From positions 62,001 through 126,000 of the IMG/VR virus record IMGVR_UViG_3300005732_000005: a stretch of 64,000 nt of DNA. One strand, written 5' to 3'. Under the pieces are notes generated by a model that saw nothing but the letters and a program-made list of their open reading frames with translations, searched no databases and was not told where the DNA came from. Positions 1 to 9,123 of this stretch are shown piece after piece (positions within the stretch are counted from its first letter, which is position 1; every line of letters begins with the position of its first letter). Made by a program: the position numbers and the translations under genes. Origin of the DNA: a virus.

Positions 1-222
1 TATGAAGCTATTGATGAGACCTTAGTTAAAGGTACATGGATGGCTTGGACACACTACACAGATGATGAAGTTTGGGAACTTAAGAAGTCAGGTGAAATTG
101 GCGGATTATCTCCATCTTGTCTTGGTAGTGTTGATAAAGAAACTGGTGAGATTACTAACTTAGCTTTCACCAAAGAAGATTTCTATAAGCAAGTTGAAGA
201 AGGACAACATAATGCCTCTTAA
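1..222 (+). CDS. Prohead protease, XkdF-like (C-terminal part, cut by window edge)
   Basis: The reading frame is open from base 1 and ends at 220-222, so only the last 73 codons are present. The segment with GTWMAWTHYTDDEVW, KSGEIGG and LSPSC resembles the C-terminal part of XkdF/peptidase S78_2-type phage serine proteases, where a short stretch after the protease core has the form W..G....D.E.W...KSG...G.S. The catalytic residues would lie upstream and are not visible. Known role of the family: cleavage of scaffold and capsid precursors during prohead maturation. The position just before a scaffold, decoration protein and capsid gene supports the call. The next gene starts 10 bp inside this one. 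Confidence 0.75.
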   Translation, partial: YEAIDETLVKGTWMAWTHYTDDEVWELKKSGEIGGLSPSCLGSVDKETGEITNLAFTKEDFYKQVEEGQHNAS

Positions 223-1189
223 TATTGTTAAAGATGCTAAAGAATTTAGTCCTCACATTGCTGCTTGTTCTCATACATTAAACGATGGTGCTGCTAATAA
301 TCGTAACATTGATTTGATTCAAAAGTCAAAGATTAAATCTGATAAAGAAATCATGTTACTTAAGATGCTTCAACAAGATACACCAGAAGTTGTTGAGAAA
401 GCAAGTGTTCGTAATGTTGAGAAGATGCTTTATTCAGCATTGAAAGAGAAATTCACTTCTGCAGATAGTTACTCTTGGGTTTGGTTACGTGACTTTGATC
501 ATTCTATTCCAGAGCCTGTAGCTGTATTTGAGATGGATGAGAAGATTTACCAAATCGGATTCACTCTTTTAGGTAATGGTTTACTTGAATTGAATGATGA
601 TATGGAAGAATTAATCCATCACGATGTTTACACAACAGCAGAAGAAAATGAATTGGTTTTAAAAGGTAAGTTGGTTGAAGATGAACCTGTTGAAACTGAA
701 AGCTCAGATAATTCTGAGGAAATTGAAGAAGAGGGAGAGCAATCAACCTCAGAAGATAATCTAGAAGAAAAAGAAGAGGAAACTATGTCTGAGAAAAAAG
801 ACGCTCCTGTAGAGTTTTCAAAAGCTCAACTTAATCAAATCGAAGAGTTACTTAAAGCTAAAGAAGCTGAAACACTAGCTCGTATCGAAGCAGAAAACCT
901 ACTTAAGTCAACTACTGAAACATTATCTGGTTTAGAAATGGTTGAGTCTGCTGACGTAGAAGTGCTTGCTAAAGGTATTGTTGCTAACCAAGAACTTGGT
1001 GAAGTGTTTGTTAAGTCACTAGCTAATGCACAAGAGCTTATCAAATCAGCTAAAGCTGAAGCAGAAGAAGTTCGTAAAGAACTAGGTTCACATGAGCAAA
1101 TCACTGACGAAAGTGAAGTTAAAGAACTTGAGAAAGGTACTGACACAGCTTCAGCACTTGCAGCTCAAATGGCTAAATTAAAAGCTTAA
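212..1189 (+). CDS. Putative capsid scaffolding / assembly protein
   Basis: 325 codons from the ATG at 212. A TTG lies further upstream in frame, but AAGAAGGA at about 197-204 is placed correctly for 212. Residues 1-150 form a mixed domain. They are followed by a very acidic Glu/Ser-rich linker (about 150-190) and a helical, Ala/Glu/Lys-rich coiled-coil-like C-terminal part ending ALAAQMAKLKA. An acidic linker plus coiled coil directly between prohead protease and capsid genes is typical of scaffolding proteins. An in-frame ATG at 785, preceded by AGAGGAA, could give a separate 134-residue scaffold core. No specific family is recognised for the N-terminal half. Role inferred from composition and position. 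Confidence 0.6.
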   Translation: MPLNIVKDAKEFSPHIAACSHTLNDGAANNRNIDLIQKSKIKSDKEIMLLKMLQQDTPEVVEKASVRNVEKMLYSALKEKFTSADSYSWVWLRDFDHSIPEPVAVFEMDEKIYQIGFTLLGNGLLELNDDMEELIHHDVYTTAEENELVLKGKLVEDEPVETESSDNSEEIEEEGEQSTSEDNLEEKEEETMSEKKDAPVEFSKAQLNQIEELLKAKEAETLARIEAENLLKSTTETLSGLEMVESADVEVLAKGIVANQELGEVFVKSLANAQELIKSAKAEAEEVRKELGSHEQITDESEVKELEKGTDTASALAAQMAKLKA

Positions 1190-1215
1190 TAAGAATAATA
1201 AAGAGGAATATTTAA

Positions 1216-1560
1216 ATGGCTACATTAAATCGTGAACAGATTGTTGCTAACGCTCTTGCAGGTCAAGGTGCTGGTGATGACATGACTCATACAACTATCT
1301 CTGTTACTAAGACAGCTACTATGGTCAATGGTACTTTGTTACTAACTAACCGTACAGAAGCTGCTACTGGTGACCTTGCTGCTAATATTGTTTATGTAAT
1401 TGATGATCCAGAGATTCAATTTGCTGCTACTGGTGCTGTGGTAGAGGTTCGTGCAGTAGAAGAGCTTGATTGGGTTAAGTTCTACGGTGATAACCTTAAA
1501 ATTGGTAGTACTGCATTAACTGCAGCTCAACAAGGCACTTTTGCTAAAAAGTACGCTTAA
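1216..1560 (+). CDS. Putative capsid decoration protein (lambda gpD-like)
   Basis: 114 codons with AGAGGAA upstream of the ATG. The protein is rich in Ala, Thr, Val and Gly, has no membrane segment, and is predicted beta-rich. Size and gene order (scaffold, small protein, major capsid protein) match decoration or head-stabilising proteins of the gpD type, which bind the outside of expanded capsids. The sequence is too diverged for me to name a conserved motif, so the role rests on position and composition. Confidence 0.6.
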   Translation: MATLNREQIVANALAGQGAGDDMTHTTISVTKTATMVNGTLLLTNRTEAATGDLAANIVYVIDDPEIQFAATGAVVEVRAVEELDWVKFYGDNLKIGSTALTAAQQGTFAKKYA

Positions 1561-1588
1561 TAATAAGAATAATTAGAGGAAATTTAAA

Positions 1589-2635
1589 ATGGCAGATATC
1601 CGTCAAGGCGAACAGGGTTTACAGAATTTTACACCACTTATGGACTTAGTTCCTCGCCAAGAGAACATGCTACAACGTATGGGTCTATTCTCTGTAGTAG
1701 AATACACAACTGAGAAAGTAACTGAGTTTGAACGTCGAGTTCTTGGTATTGATACTATGTACTCTGTTGAGCGTGGTGCTGATCGTCAGTATGCTGGTGA
1801 TGAAGGCGCGCAAACAGCGTTACTAAAAATTCCATTCTTCACGTTAGATAAAGTTATCAAGCCTAGCGATGTTGACCAACTACGTGAGTTCTTAACAGCT
1901 ACTGATCCAGAGACAGTTCGTAGCCGTGTTGAGAAAGTTATTGCTCGTATCCAACGTGGTCACGTAGAGTTACACAAGAATGTAATGTATGAAGCACTAG
2001 TTAGTAACTCTACTTATGCTAAAGATCGTGCTGGTAATGACCGTGCTGGTTATGTTAAGAACTTCCAAACAGCTTTCGAAGTTGCTGATGCTGATATGTA
2101 CAACGGTGCGGCTAACGGTGCTAAGACTATCGACCTAGATGACCAAACTATTAACCCAGCAGATGAGTTTGAATTGTTCCGTAAGCACGTATTCAATAAA
2201 GCTGGTGATGGTGGTGACAACTATCGTCTAGTAGTGTTAATGGGTAGCGGTTCATTCACTAAGCTTAAGAATCACTCAGACTACGTAGAAGCTTTTGCTA
2301 ACTATGCTTCTAACGAAGAGCCTTTACGTCAACGTTTAGGTGGTCTACGTACTTCACGTGTTCTTGAGTGGCAGGGTGTTACTTACATCGAAGATGTTTC
2401 TGGTAAGATTGATGATGACAAGATTATCGGTTTCCCACTAGATATGGAAGATATGTTCCAACTTCACTATGGTCATGCTGACACTATCGCTGCTCAGAAT
2501 GGTGATGAGGCTGTTTCAGAAGCTTACCTTTACATCAACGAAACCGATGCTCGTAAGGTTGGCGTTGAAAGTGAAGCTGCTCTTGTGGCATGTATCACAC
2601 GTCCTGAGTTGATCGCTCGTTGGACAGAATCATAA
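1589..2635 (+). CDS. Major capsid protein, lambda gpE family
   Basis: 348 codons, ATG preceded by TTAGAGGAAATTTAAA. The N-terminal MADI..GEQGLQNFTPLMDLVPRQEN, the RRVLGIDTMYSVERGAD stretch, and the C-terminal YLYINETDARKVGVESEAAL and ITRPELIARW stretches are characteristic of the phage major capsid protein E family. Length is normal for the family (about 340 residues). It forms the HK97-fold shell. A strong terminator follows at 2657-2683, so this is probably the last gene of the head transcription unit and highly expressed. Confidence 0.9.
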   Translation: MADIRQGEQGLQNFTPLMDLVPRQENMLQRMGLFSVVEYTTEKVTEFERRVLGIDTMYSVERGADRQYAGDEGAQTALLKIPFFTLDKVIKPSDVDQLREFLTATDPETVRSRVEKVIARIQRGHVELHKNVMYEALVSNSTYAKDRAGNDRAGYVKNFQTAFEVADADMYNGAANGAKTIDLDDQTINPADEFELFRKHVFNKAGDGGDNYRLVVLMGSGSFTKLKNHSDYVEAFANYASNEEPLRQRLGGLRTSRVLEWQGVTYIEDVSGKIDDDKIIGFPLDMEDMFQLHYGHADTIAAQNGDEAVSEAYLYINETDARKVGVESEAALVACITRPELIARWTES

Positions 2636-2656
2636 TCGTTTATAAAACAATGACTT

Positions 2657-2683
2657 AGAGAGGACTTGTTCCTCTCTTCTTTT
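2657..2683 (+). terminator. Intrinsic terminator after the capsid gene
   Basis: Perfect 8-bp stem AGAGAGGA/TCCTCTCT with loop CTTGT, followed by TCTTTT. It lies 21 bp after the capsid stop codon. Confidence 0.8.
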
Positions 2684-2741
2684 ACTAAAGTATTTTCTTA
2701 GTAGAATATTTCACTAAAAGAATAAATCAGGAGAACAAATT

Positions 2742-3251
2742 TTGCAAGTAGCAGTTTTAAAAACTAAAAAACTATTCCTAGAGTTCCTTATTGAAAAGGG
2801 TCTAGATAAAATTAATATGAATAAATCTCTTCAGGACAAAGCTCGTTGGTCTGTATATGTTGATGACTTACGTATCTATAATGCCCGTCTAGCAGACTTA
2901 ATCCTAGAGTTGAACGAGTCTTTAGATATCTTTATTGACCCTTCTAAGAGTCGTCCTTTAACAATCAATGCTATCAAGTTAGTTTATTCAGAGGATAAGA
3001 AAGTTGCCGTACAACAAAAAGAAGCAGCAAAGCAAATCTTCCAAAAAGAAGAAGACAAAGAAGAAGCAAAAGATTCGTCGTTAATTGTTCCTGCGACAGT
3101 TGATTGGAAATGGATTGAGTCTTTAAAGAATAATAAAGAAGATAAAGTTAAGTTGGATGAGTATGCTCAGAAAGAGTTTAATATTGAACTGAAACGTTCT
3201 ATGACTCTTAAGAATATGATCGCTGACTTCAAAGAACAATTAGAAAAATAA
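2742..3251 (+). CDS. Head-region protein with C-terminal HeH/LEM-like motif
   Basis: 169 codons from a TTG at 2742. AGGAGA at about 2730 fixes this start. The protein is highly charged, with a Lys/Glu-rich middle (about residues 85-110). The last 35 residues, with LDEYAQKEFNIEL and SMTLKNMIADF, look like the HeH/SAP-type helix-extended-loop-helix motif that occurs at the C-terminus of many phage head-region proteins and probably binds DNA. The N-terminal 90 residues are not recognised. It is bracketed by two terminators (2657, 3279), so it appears to be transcribed separately or by readthrough. Confidence 0.5.
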   Translation: MQVAVLKTKKLFLEFLIEKGLDKINMNKSLQDKARWSVYVDDLRIYNARLADLILELNESLDIFIDPSKSRPLTINAIKLVYSEDKKVAVQQKEAAKQIFQKEEDKEEAKDSSLIVPATVDWKWIESLKNNKEDKVKLDEYAQKEFNIELKRSMTLKNMIADFKEQLEK

Positions 3252-3278
3252 ATAACAATTATAATTGTATAATAAGAT

Positions 3279-3313
3279 GCCCCTAACCTGATAAGGTTCA
3301 GGGGCTTTTTTTG
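3279..3313 (+). terminator. Intrinsic terminator
   Basis: Stem GCCCCT(-)AACCT/AGGTT(C)AGGGGC with a GATA loop and one bulged base, followed by TTTTTTTG. A textbook strong terminator 28 bp after the preceding stop codon. Confidence 0.9.
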
Positions 3314-3339
3314 TTTCTGTAATACACTAAGGAATACAG

Positions 3340-4233
3340 ATGAATTATAACAAAACTGTCTACACATCTCCAATGGTATTTGCGGCAGGACAGGATCATG
3401 AAATAGAAGCTCCTCTAGGTGATACTTATTTCATAACACTGACGGAATGGCAAAACCGCCCTTTAAACCTTCTTCCTGCGAGACCTGCTATTGAAAGAGA
3501 TAAGGTTATACGTAACACCTTGTTTATCCGAGACACTAATAGTCATATTGCAGATATTGTTACAGAAGGTGAAGATTTAAATGTAGTTGTGGCGCTCACA
3601 GAAGCCTATGGGATAGATATCTCATTTGATTGGACAATCACTCACGGTGGAGATTTTATCAACGGAGAAGCGAACTGGGAGAAGGACGAGAGTAACTATA
3701 ACTACCAGCAACTTCACAGAGACACTGTGGATGCGGATTACAACGCAACACTTACTGGGCAAGCTACTATTGCGGCAGGGGATACCACTGTGACTATCAC
3801 TATTCCCACTGTAGACGATGCTGTTTTCACAGGTGGTGAAAACTCTTACAAGGTAAGTACAATCACTTTAAGTAATTACTCTGTCGGTACAGGTGATATT
3901 CTTCCAGATGAAAGTCGTACAAGTTCTTTGATCATTATGAGTGATAGTTCTCCTAGACCTATTATAGAGGGCGTGGTCTCTTTATGGGTTCGTATGGGTG
4001 AAGATACTGAAATGGAGAGATTAGGTGGCAGGTCTGATGCTGTGAGTTTTTCTCTTGGTCAAGACACTAATGGAGATAGTCTTTTAGAAACTTGTATCTT
4101 TGATGATACCCCTATCGAAAAGCTTATTTTTAGAGTAGCGGAAGATCCTACAGCACCCAACGGTGAAGATATTACACAAACCACTTTAAGGTTTAATGCA
4201 CAAATTAAGTCTGGTAGAAGAAACCTAAATTAA
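3340..4233 (+). CDS. Virion/fibre-region protein with Calx-beta-like domain
   Basis: 297 codons. About residues 125-205 contain DYNATLTGQATIAAGDTTVTI, then TIPTVDDAVFTGGENSYKV and ITLSNYSVGTG, and end in SSLIIMSD. This is the pattern of a Calx-beta domain (D-Y..., AG.T..TI.I..., D....E...V.L), an extracellular beta-sandwich seen in adhesins and phage fibres. The flanking regions are not recognised. It is first in a co-directional series of large, low-complexity virion proteins after a terminator, so a tail fibre or head-fibre role is likely but inferred. Confidence 0.5.
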   Translation: MNYNKTVYTSPMVFAAGQDHEIEAPLGDTYFITLTEWQNRPLNLLPARPAIERDKVIRNTLFIRDTNSHIADIVTEGEDLNVVVALTEAYGIDISFDWTITHGGDFINGEANWEKDESNYNYQQLHRDTVDADYNATLTGQATIAAGDTTVTITIPTVDDAVFTGGENSYKVSTITLSNYSVGTGDILPDESRTSSLIIMSDSSPRPIIEGVVSLWVRMGEDTEMERLGGRSDAVSFSLGQDTNGDSLLETCIFDDTPIEKLIFRVAEDPTAPNGEDITQTTLRFNAQIKSGRRNLN

Positions 4234-4234
4234 G

Positions 4235-4243
4235 TGTTATAAT
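4235..4243 (+). promoter_or_regulatory. Extended -10 promoter TGTTATAAT
   Basis: TG-T-TATAAT just after the stop codon at 4233 and 29 bp before the next ATG (4272). No convincing -35. It is one of about ten near-identical extended -10 sites in the window. Confidence 0.65.
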
Positions 4244-4271
4244 AGTAGTATTAACAGAATAAGGAGCTATT

Positions 4272-6116
4272 ATGGCTATACCTAAGAGAGGATCTGGTGT
4301 TCCACCAAGGTCTGTTGGAGGAAAAGGTGGTGAAATTGCTGTACATAACACAGACTGTTCCTTACCCAATGAAGTATCTTCCTCAGTTAAAAGATTGGTA
4401 ATAGGTGAAGGTTTAGGTTTCACAGCTTATGTAGATGCTGATGATGAAGGTTGTATAATCATAGGGCAGCCGCCAAACTTCCTACCACCTCTTTGGCAAA
4501 TGGATAACCAAACCTCAACTATTGTAAGAGTAGGTCTTCCTGATGGAGGTAACTTCTTTGCAGGGCTAAATGATAACTGGGCAGGAACAGCGCGCACTGC
4601 AACACAGAACACATCACTAACATGGACTTCTGGACAATCAACGGGTTTCGGAAGTACATCCTCTGTTAATGTAAATATTACTGATGGTGGTTTGACACCT
4701 TATGCCAATTTGAATTTCCCTACAGCAGGTAACAGTGATACCACAACTGGTAGAGTACGGGTTCGTGTTACAGGTACAACTGCTGATGGTGATGGTAGTC
4801 GGAATGCAGCAACCATTGCAATAACGGTAGATTTACAAGGTTTACTTGATGATGCGGGAAATGGGCATACATCAGGTAGTTTTAGAGTAAGATTCACTCA
4901 CACAGATTTTGACGGTACTCAAAGGGTTTTTGAAGAAAGTTTCTTCTTAGATGATAATAATAATGCAGATATATTTATAAACCCTAATGCAACTGGCTTA
5001 AGAGAGTTTCACATAGAACGTGTACAACACGGTATAGGTAACGGTATTGTTAAGTACTTATCAGGTATTGGTTATTATACAACAGGTACTCGTTACAGTA
5101 TGACCACAGGTGTTGTTGAGAATCATAATCTTGACAGTAGTCGTGTAGACCAAAGTTATGTATTTGATATGGATGGTTTTGGAGTAGCTGACTATAATAC
5201 ATCTCCTTGGACTAGTGTCTCAGATTTCCAACTTATGCTTACAGATGTTGATAGGTTTGATAATCAAATGGGTTATGTACCTGATGACAGTACTAATACT
5301 ATCAACCGAGCAAACTTTAGACATATAGGATTTACTCAAGCACTAGTTAATGTTCGAGATGCTTGGGGTAGTAGTCCACAATACCCTTCTCCTAGTTTTA
5401 ACATGATGGTTGACACTTTTACTGATGATAGTACCAATCTAATTGAAACCTTCAACGGAGAAACTTTACGCTTAGAGGGTGATTATGCAACACCTTGGGA
5501 TAGTGAAACTATTAGAGCTGACGGCCATGCAATTGTGTTTGGTGGGGGATTGTATCGTGGAGTAGACTTGCCTACTATAGACGAGAATGTTTTAGGGGTA
5601 ACAGGTAGTTTAGGGGATGCTTCTGCATTCTTTCCTGACAAGTTTATGGATGACTCTGTAAGACCACAACCTAATTATTCAACTCACGCACAAAAGGCTG
5701 TATACTTCAGAGAGTTCAGGGCAAACAACCCAACCACCAGTTACGGCAGTATGACATTCACTATTACAACAGAGAATGGTATTGAGACGGATATCAATGC
5801 AGGTAATGTTGAAATTTACATTTGGAAGTTAGGTTCTAGTGCTCCAACTTCACCCAACCTAGTATTACCTCCAACATACGACCCTGCTAACCCTGACCTA
5901 AGTAAGGTTAATAGTATTTGGTTACATGAACCTTATGACTTTGGTAATTTTGATGACGGTGCTACACAAAATGTAGGTACGAATGGTTGCCTAGTTAATA
6001 TAGCAGGTAGTACTTTAACAGCTACCTTTGGTGGTGCTAATGTTGAAGGTGGTGTATTAGTAAGAATAGATATAAGCGGAGGCGCTAGGATAGATCATAT
6101 AGTAGCCGCTTTTTAA
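4272..6116 (+). CDS. Putative tail fibre / adhesin, 614 aa
   Basis: AAGGAG lies 5 bp upstream of the ATG. The protein is rich in Asn, Thr, Gly and Asp with alternating short beta-like segments, has no signal peptide or transmembrane segment, and a Pro/Gly-rich N-terminus (MAIPKRGSGVPPRSVGGKGG). Composition and neighbours fit a fibre-like receptor-binding or virion surface protein. I recognise no named domain. An aromatic- and Asp-rich C-terminal half could be carbohydrate-binding, but this is inference. Confidence 0.45.
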   Translation: MAIPKRGSGVPPRSVGGKGGEIAVHNTDCSLPNEVSSSVKRLVIGEGLGFTAYVDADDEGCIIIGQPPNFLPPLWQMDNQTSTIVRVGLPDGGNFFAGLNDNWAGTARTATQNTSLTWTSGQSTGFGSTSSVNVNITDGGLTPYANLNFPTAGNSDTTTGRVRVRVTGTTADGDGSRNAATIAITVDLQGLLDDAGNGHTSGSFRVRFTHTDFDGTQRVFEESFFLDDNNNADIFINPNATGLREFHIERVQHGIGNGIVKYLSGIGYYTTGTRYSMTTGVVENHNLDSSRVDQSYVFDMDGFGVADYNTSPWTSVSDFQLMLTDVDRFDNQMGYVPDDSTNTINRANFRHIGFTQALVNVRDAWGSSPQYPSPSFNMMVDTFTDDSTNLIETFNGETLRLEGDYATPWDSETIRADGHAIVFGGGLYRGVDLPTIDENVLGVTGSLGDASAFFPDKFMDDSVRPQPNYSTHAQKAVYFREFRANNPTTSYGSMTFTITTENGIETDINAGNVEIYIWKLGSSAPTSPNLVLPPTYDPANPDLSKVNSIWLHEPYDFGNFDDGATQNVGTNGCLVNIAGSTLTATFGGANVEGGVLVRIDISGGARIDHIVAAF

Positions 6117-6130
6117 AGTAAGGACTTGAT

Positions 6131-6280
6131 ATGCAATTTTATAAAAACATTTCGTTGGTGGAAATCTCTGACGGAAAGTGGCAACTAGTGGTGAAGGTTA
6201 ATGAGGTTAAAGAAGAGCGTATTAACTTGACAGATTCTCAACTTAACTACATCCTCTCTATGTTCCGTCAAGGAGTTTAA
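6131..6280 (+). CDS. Small protein, 49 aa
   Basis: ATG at 6131 with AAGGA ahead, stop TAA 2 bp before the next gene at 6283. Starts MQFYKNISLVEISDGKW and ends LNYILSMFRQGV. Charged, soluble and not recognised. Tight packing and a good ribosome binding site support that it is real. A small chaperone for the neighbouring fibres is possible but speculative. Confidence 0.6.
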   Translation: MQFYKNISLVEISDGKWQLVVKVNEVKEERINLTDSQLNYILSMFRQGV

Positions 6281-6282
6281 AT

Positions 6283-9111
6283 ATGGCTTTTACGAACGAG
6301 GAGATTATAAAACTAGCTGGTAATGTTCTAGCAGCGGGGGTTATAGATGCGGCAGGTAATAGTTGGTACGAAACATTAAACCCTAATAGTTTCATTACAG
6401 ACCCAGAAAGTATTTGGTCAGACATGACCTCTTTAAAAGGATTACCTGCTGATAACTTCAATCAAGCCGTACAAAACAGTGTAAATAATCCTGACCTTAT
6501 TGGAAGATACGGTATTGACGATGATGGTACTTTTAATGACACCACTGCATTAAGATTAACTCCCGTTGCAGGTACGAATAATACAACTTATATTTGTTAT
6601 AACGCATTTGGTGATCCTTCTGGGGGTGTTCAGAAAAACTGGATACAACCTCAGTTAATACCTAGGTCGAATGGTTTCCCTAGTTCAGCCTACTCACCTG
6701 TAATATTTTCAGGTTTACCTAGTGGAGGTAATAGGATACTCACTTCTTCTGGTAATGACGGTAACTGGGTATCACACTTCTGGAATCCTGCGGGTGGTTT
6801 GTTACTAATTTCTACTGATGAAGCGCCCCCTTCTGCGGTATTCCCTTCACAAGATTTATACCTCTGTGGTTTCTTTTATAATGGACAAACAGGCGGGGCA
6901 GGGGGTTCTTCAGGTAGCAGTATCTTATTAGAAGATCCTAACGGTAGGTGGAGAATTACGGCAGAGGATGGTGCTCATTTACATTTCCAGAGATGGGATT
7001 TAGAAGGTGGTGTACCTCAATGGAACACTCACTTTAAAATAGGCGCTTCTGCAACCACTGATGGTATCAACCTAACTAAACCTTATGCAATAAATGCCGA
7101 CCTCAATTTAAACTCCTTAGAGGACGGTGGTGACCCTATACTGAGGCCTATATTCTCTGTCAAGGATTTAGATGAGAACTTTGTATACGGCAATAGCGAC
7201 CACACTACAGTACTTGAAACAGCTAAAGGTAAAGAAGTAGAAAGAGCTGTAACTGTAATAAATCAACAGGAGTTTGAAAACAGACCCTTGTTTGATGAAG
7301 ATATAGTTTTAGATACCACAGATACTCCTGAACCAGACAGTGTTACAGAAATATCTTGGCACAGCGATATTAATTACAGTACAGATGCTTCTCATATACG
7401 TTTCAATGAAATAGCTTTTGATGTAGTGGAGTCTAGTGACGATGTTAATGGTGTACCTATAAGAATATCTGTTGAAAGGCAAGATGGAGAATTAGTACAA
7501 GAGAATATCAGTCTAGCTTCCCTCCAAGCGGGTGTTAATGGCGGTTTTAACTTTAAAACGGGTTATAATTTTTACACAATAAACCCTAAGTACAGTGATG
7601 TGCGTACTGCAAGAAACATCACTAGATTACAATTACCTATAGGTTACAAGGTTAAACTTAAGGGTGGTACTTATACCTTCTTCAATACTCAAACCAATCA
7701 AATGGAGAACCAGTTTGTACCTAGGCAAAAGTCTAAAGTTGAGTATGTGAATTATGTTAATGTCCTTGACGGTTCTAATGTAAAAGAGGAAGTGTACAAA
7801 GATTCTAATGTTGTATTGGATCACGGTGTAGGTAGTTGGTATCCAACTGAGACTACTCAGTTTACATCGCTGGCCTCCCCCTCTGAACATTCTGATATAT
7901 CCAGAGCGGTACTCGGTAATTATAACTCCAAGACATACGTTGCTTCAGGTAATGAAGGTCTACATATACTTTTCCAAGACGACTCAACTAGAAGACAATT
8001 CTGGACAGAACCCTCAGTAGAGCGCAGGAATGCAGGGGATGTACCACTACAAACAAAAACTATATCACGTCTTGAGATTGACGTAGAGAATTTGTTTGCT
8101 TCTGAATTGCAAGAGACGATTTGGGATGTAGTCAACATTGAGAAGATTTTACCTTTATTCAGGTATGAAGGCGATACACCTATCTCTTATCGTGTCTCCA
8201 TCGAATCTGCAAATAGTGTGGGTAATTTCTTGTTACAGGAAAACCAGACTAGGTATGCCTTACTGAATAAGAAGGGGGATACAAGGTTTGTTATAAATCC
8301 TGCAAACAACCCTACTGACCCAGACTACCACGAATTACGGTTACCTAGAGAAACCCTGACTGTGGATAACTTCACCAAAAAGAAGATAGTTTTTGAGTTC
8401 CATGAACCTATAAAAGTTTACGGTAACTATATAAATGTAACAGACCCTTTAGATCCTGAAGGTACAGGAACTTTTATTCCTAGTATAAAAGCTACGGTGG
8501 TACGAGTATTTGAGAGACCTATTGTTACAGGAGATGACTTAGAGCAACGGGTAGATGAAATAGAAGGTCAACAAGAGTGGGCTTATGCTACGCAACATAA
8601 TTGGCCCACTATTCATGAGATACCTACGGATATGTGGTTGGCAGATGGTGATGGAGAACCTATCTTCTGGGCTGAGGAGTCAGGGCTGGCAGCAGACCAA
8701 GACGAACATCAATGGTTGTTCGATACAGGGATGGAAGCTTATTACCAACCTTTAATCACCCAAGGTACTGTAGCTAATAACAATATAACCTTAAACCCCT
8801 TAGTTGTTCATGTACCTTATGATTCTGTTAAAGAGTTTAGTGTGGTATTCGGTTGGGATAATTCTTTGAATGATGATCCGCTTATCGAGACTGCTAGTTT
8901 TACATTTTACATAGCTACACATGGAAGAAATGCTGATACACAAATTAGTATACAAGTACCTAAAGGTGCAAGCTTAATTTACAATTTCACTAAGAGACGT
9001 AACGGAAGATATGGCTATAGGGCAACCCCGTTTAATGATAATCTTGCATCTACTTCGCAAGTAGGTGACTTATCTGACACATACCCTGCAGATCCGAATC
9101 CACCAATTTAA
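6283..9111 (+). CDS. Large putative tail fibre protein, 942 aa
   Basis: Largest ORF of the fibre block; AAGGAG overlaps the previous stop. Rich in Asn, Asp, Thr and Gly. The N-terminal MAFTNEEIIKLAGNVLAAGVID is a short helix that may attach to a partner. The middle has IILEDPNGRWRITAEDG-like beta segments, and the C-terminal 200 residues contain a helix (DDLEQRVDEIEGQQEW) of the kind that often precedes a trimeric distal domain. No enzyme motif is seen. Receptor binding is inferred from size and genomic position. Confidence 0.5.
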   Translation: MAFTNEEIIKLAGNVLAAGVIDAAGNSWYETLNPNSFITDPESIWSDMTSLKGLPADNFNQAVQNSVNNPDLIGRYGIDDDGTFNDTTALRLTPVAGTNNTTYICYNAFGDPSGGVQKNWIQPQLIPRSNGFPSSAYSPVIFSGLPSGGNRILTSSGNDGNWVSHFWNPAGGLLLISTDEAPPSAVFPSQDLYLCGFFYNGQTGGAGGSSGSSILLEDPNGRWRITAEDGAHLHFQRWDLEGGVPQWNTHFKIGASATTDGINLTKPYAINADLNLNSLEDGGDPILRPIFSVKDLDENFVYGNSDHTTVLETAKGKEVERAVTVINQQEFENRPLFDEDIVLDTTDTPEPDSVTEISWHSDINYSTDASHIRFNEIAFDVVESSDDVNGVPIRISVERQDGELVQENISLASLQAGVNGGFNFKTGYNFYTINPKYSDVRTARNITRLQLPIGYKVKLKGGTYTFFNTQTNQMENQFVPRQKSKVEYVNYVNVLDGSNVKEEVYKDSNVVLDHGVGSWYPTETTQFTSLASPSEHSDISRAVLGNYNSKTYVASGNEGLHILFQDDSTRRQFWTEPSVERRNAGDVPLQTKTISRLEIDVENLFASELQETIWDVVNIEKILPLFRYEGDTPISYRVSIESANSVGNFLLQENQTRYALLNKKGDTRFVINPANNPTDPDYHELRLPRETLTVDNFTKKKIVFEFHEPIKVYGNYINVTDPLDPEGTGTFIPSIKATVVRVFERPIVTGDDLEQRVDEIEGQQEWAYATQHNWPTIHEIPTDMWLADGDGEPIFWAEESGLAADQDEHQWLFDTGMEAYYQPLITQGTVANNNITLNPLVVHVPYDSVKEFSVVFGWDNSLNDDPLIETASFTFYIATHGRNADTQISIQVPKGASLIYNFTKRRNGRYGYRATPFNDNLASTSQVGDLSDTYPADPNPPI

Positions 9112-9123
9112 ATAGGAATTACC

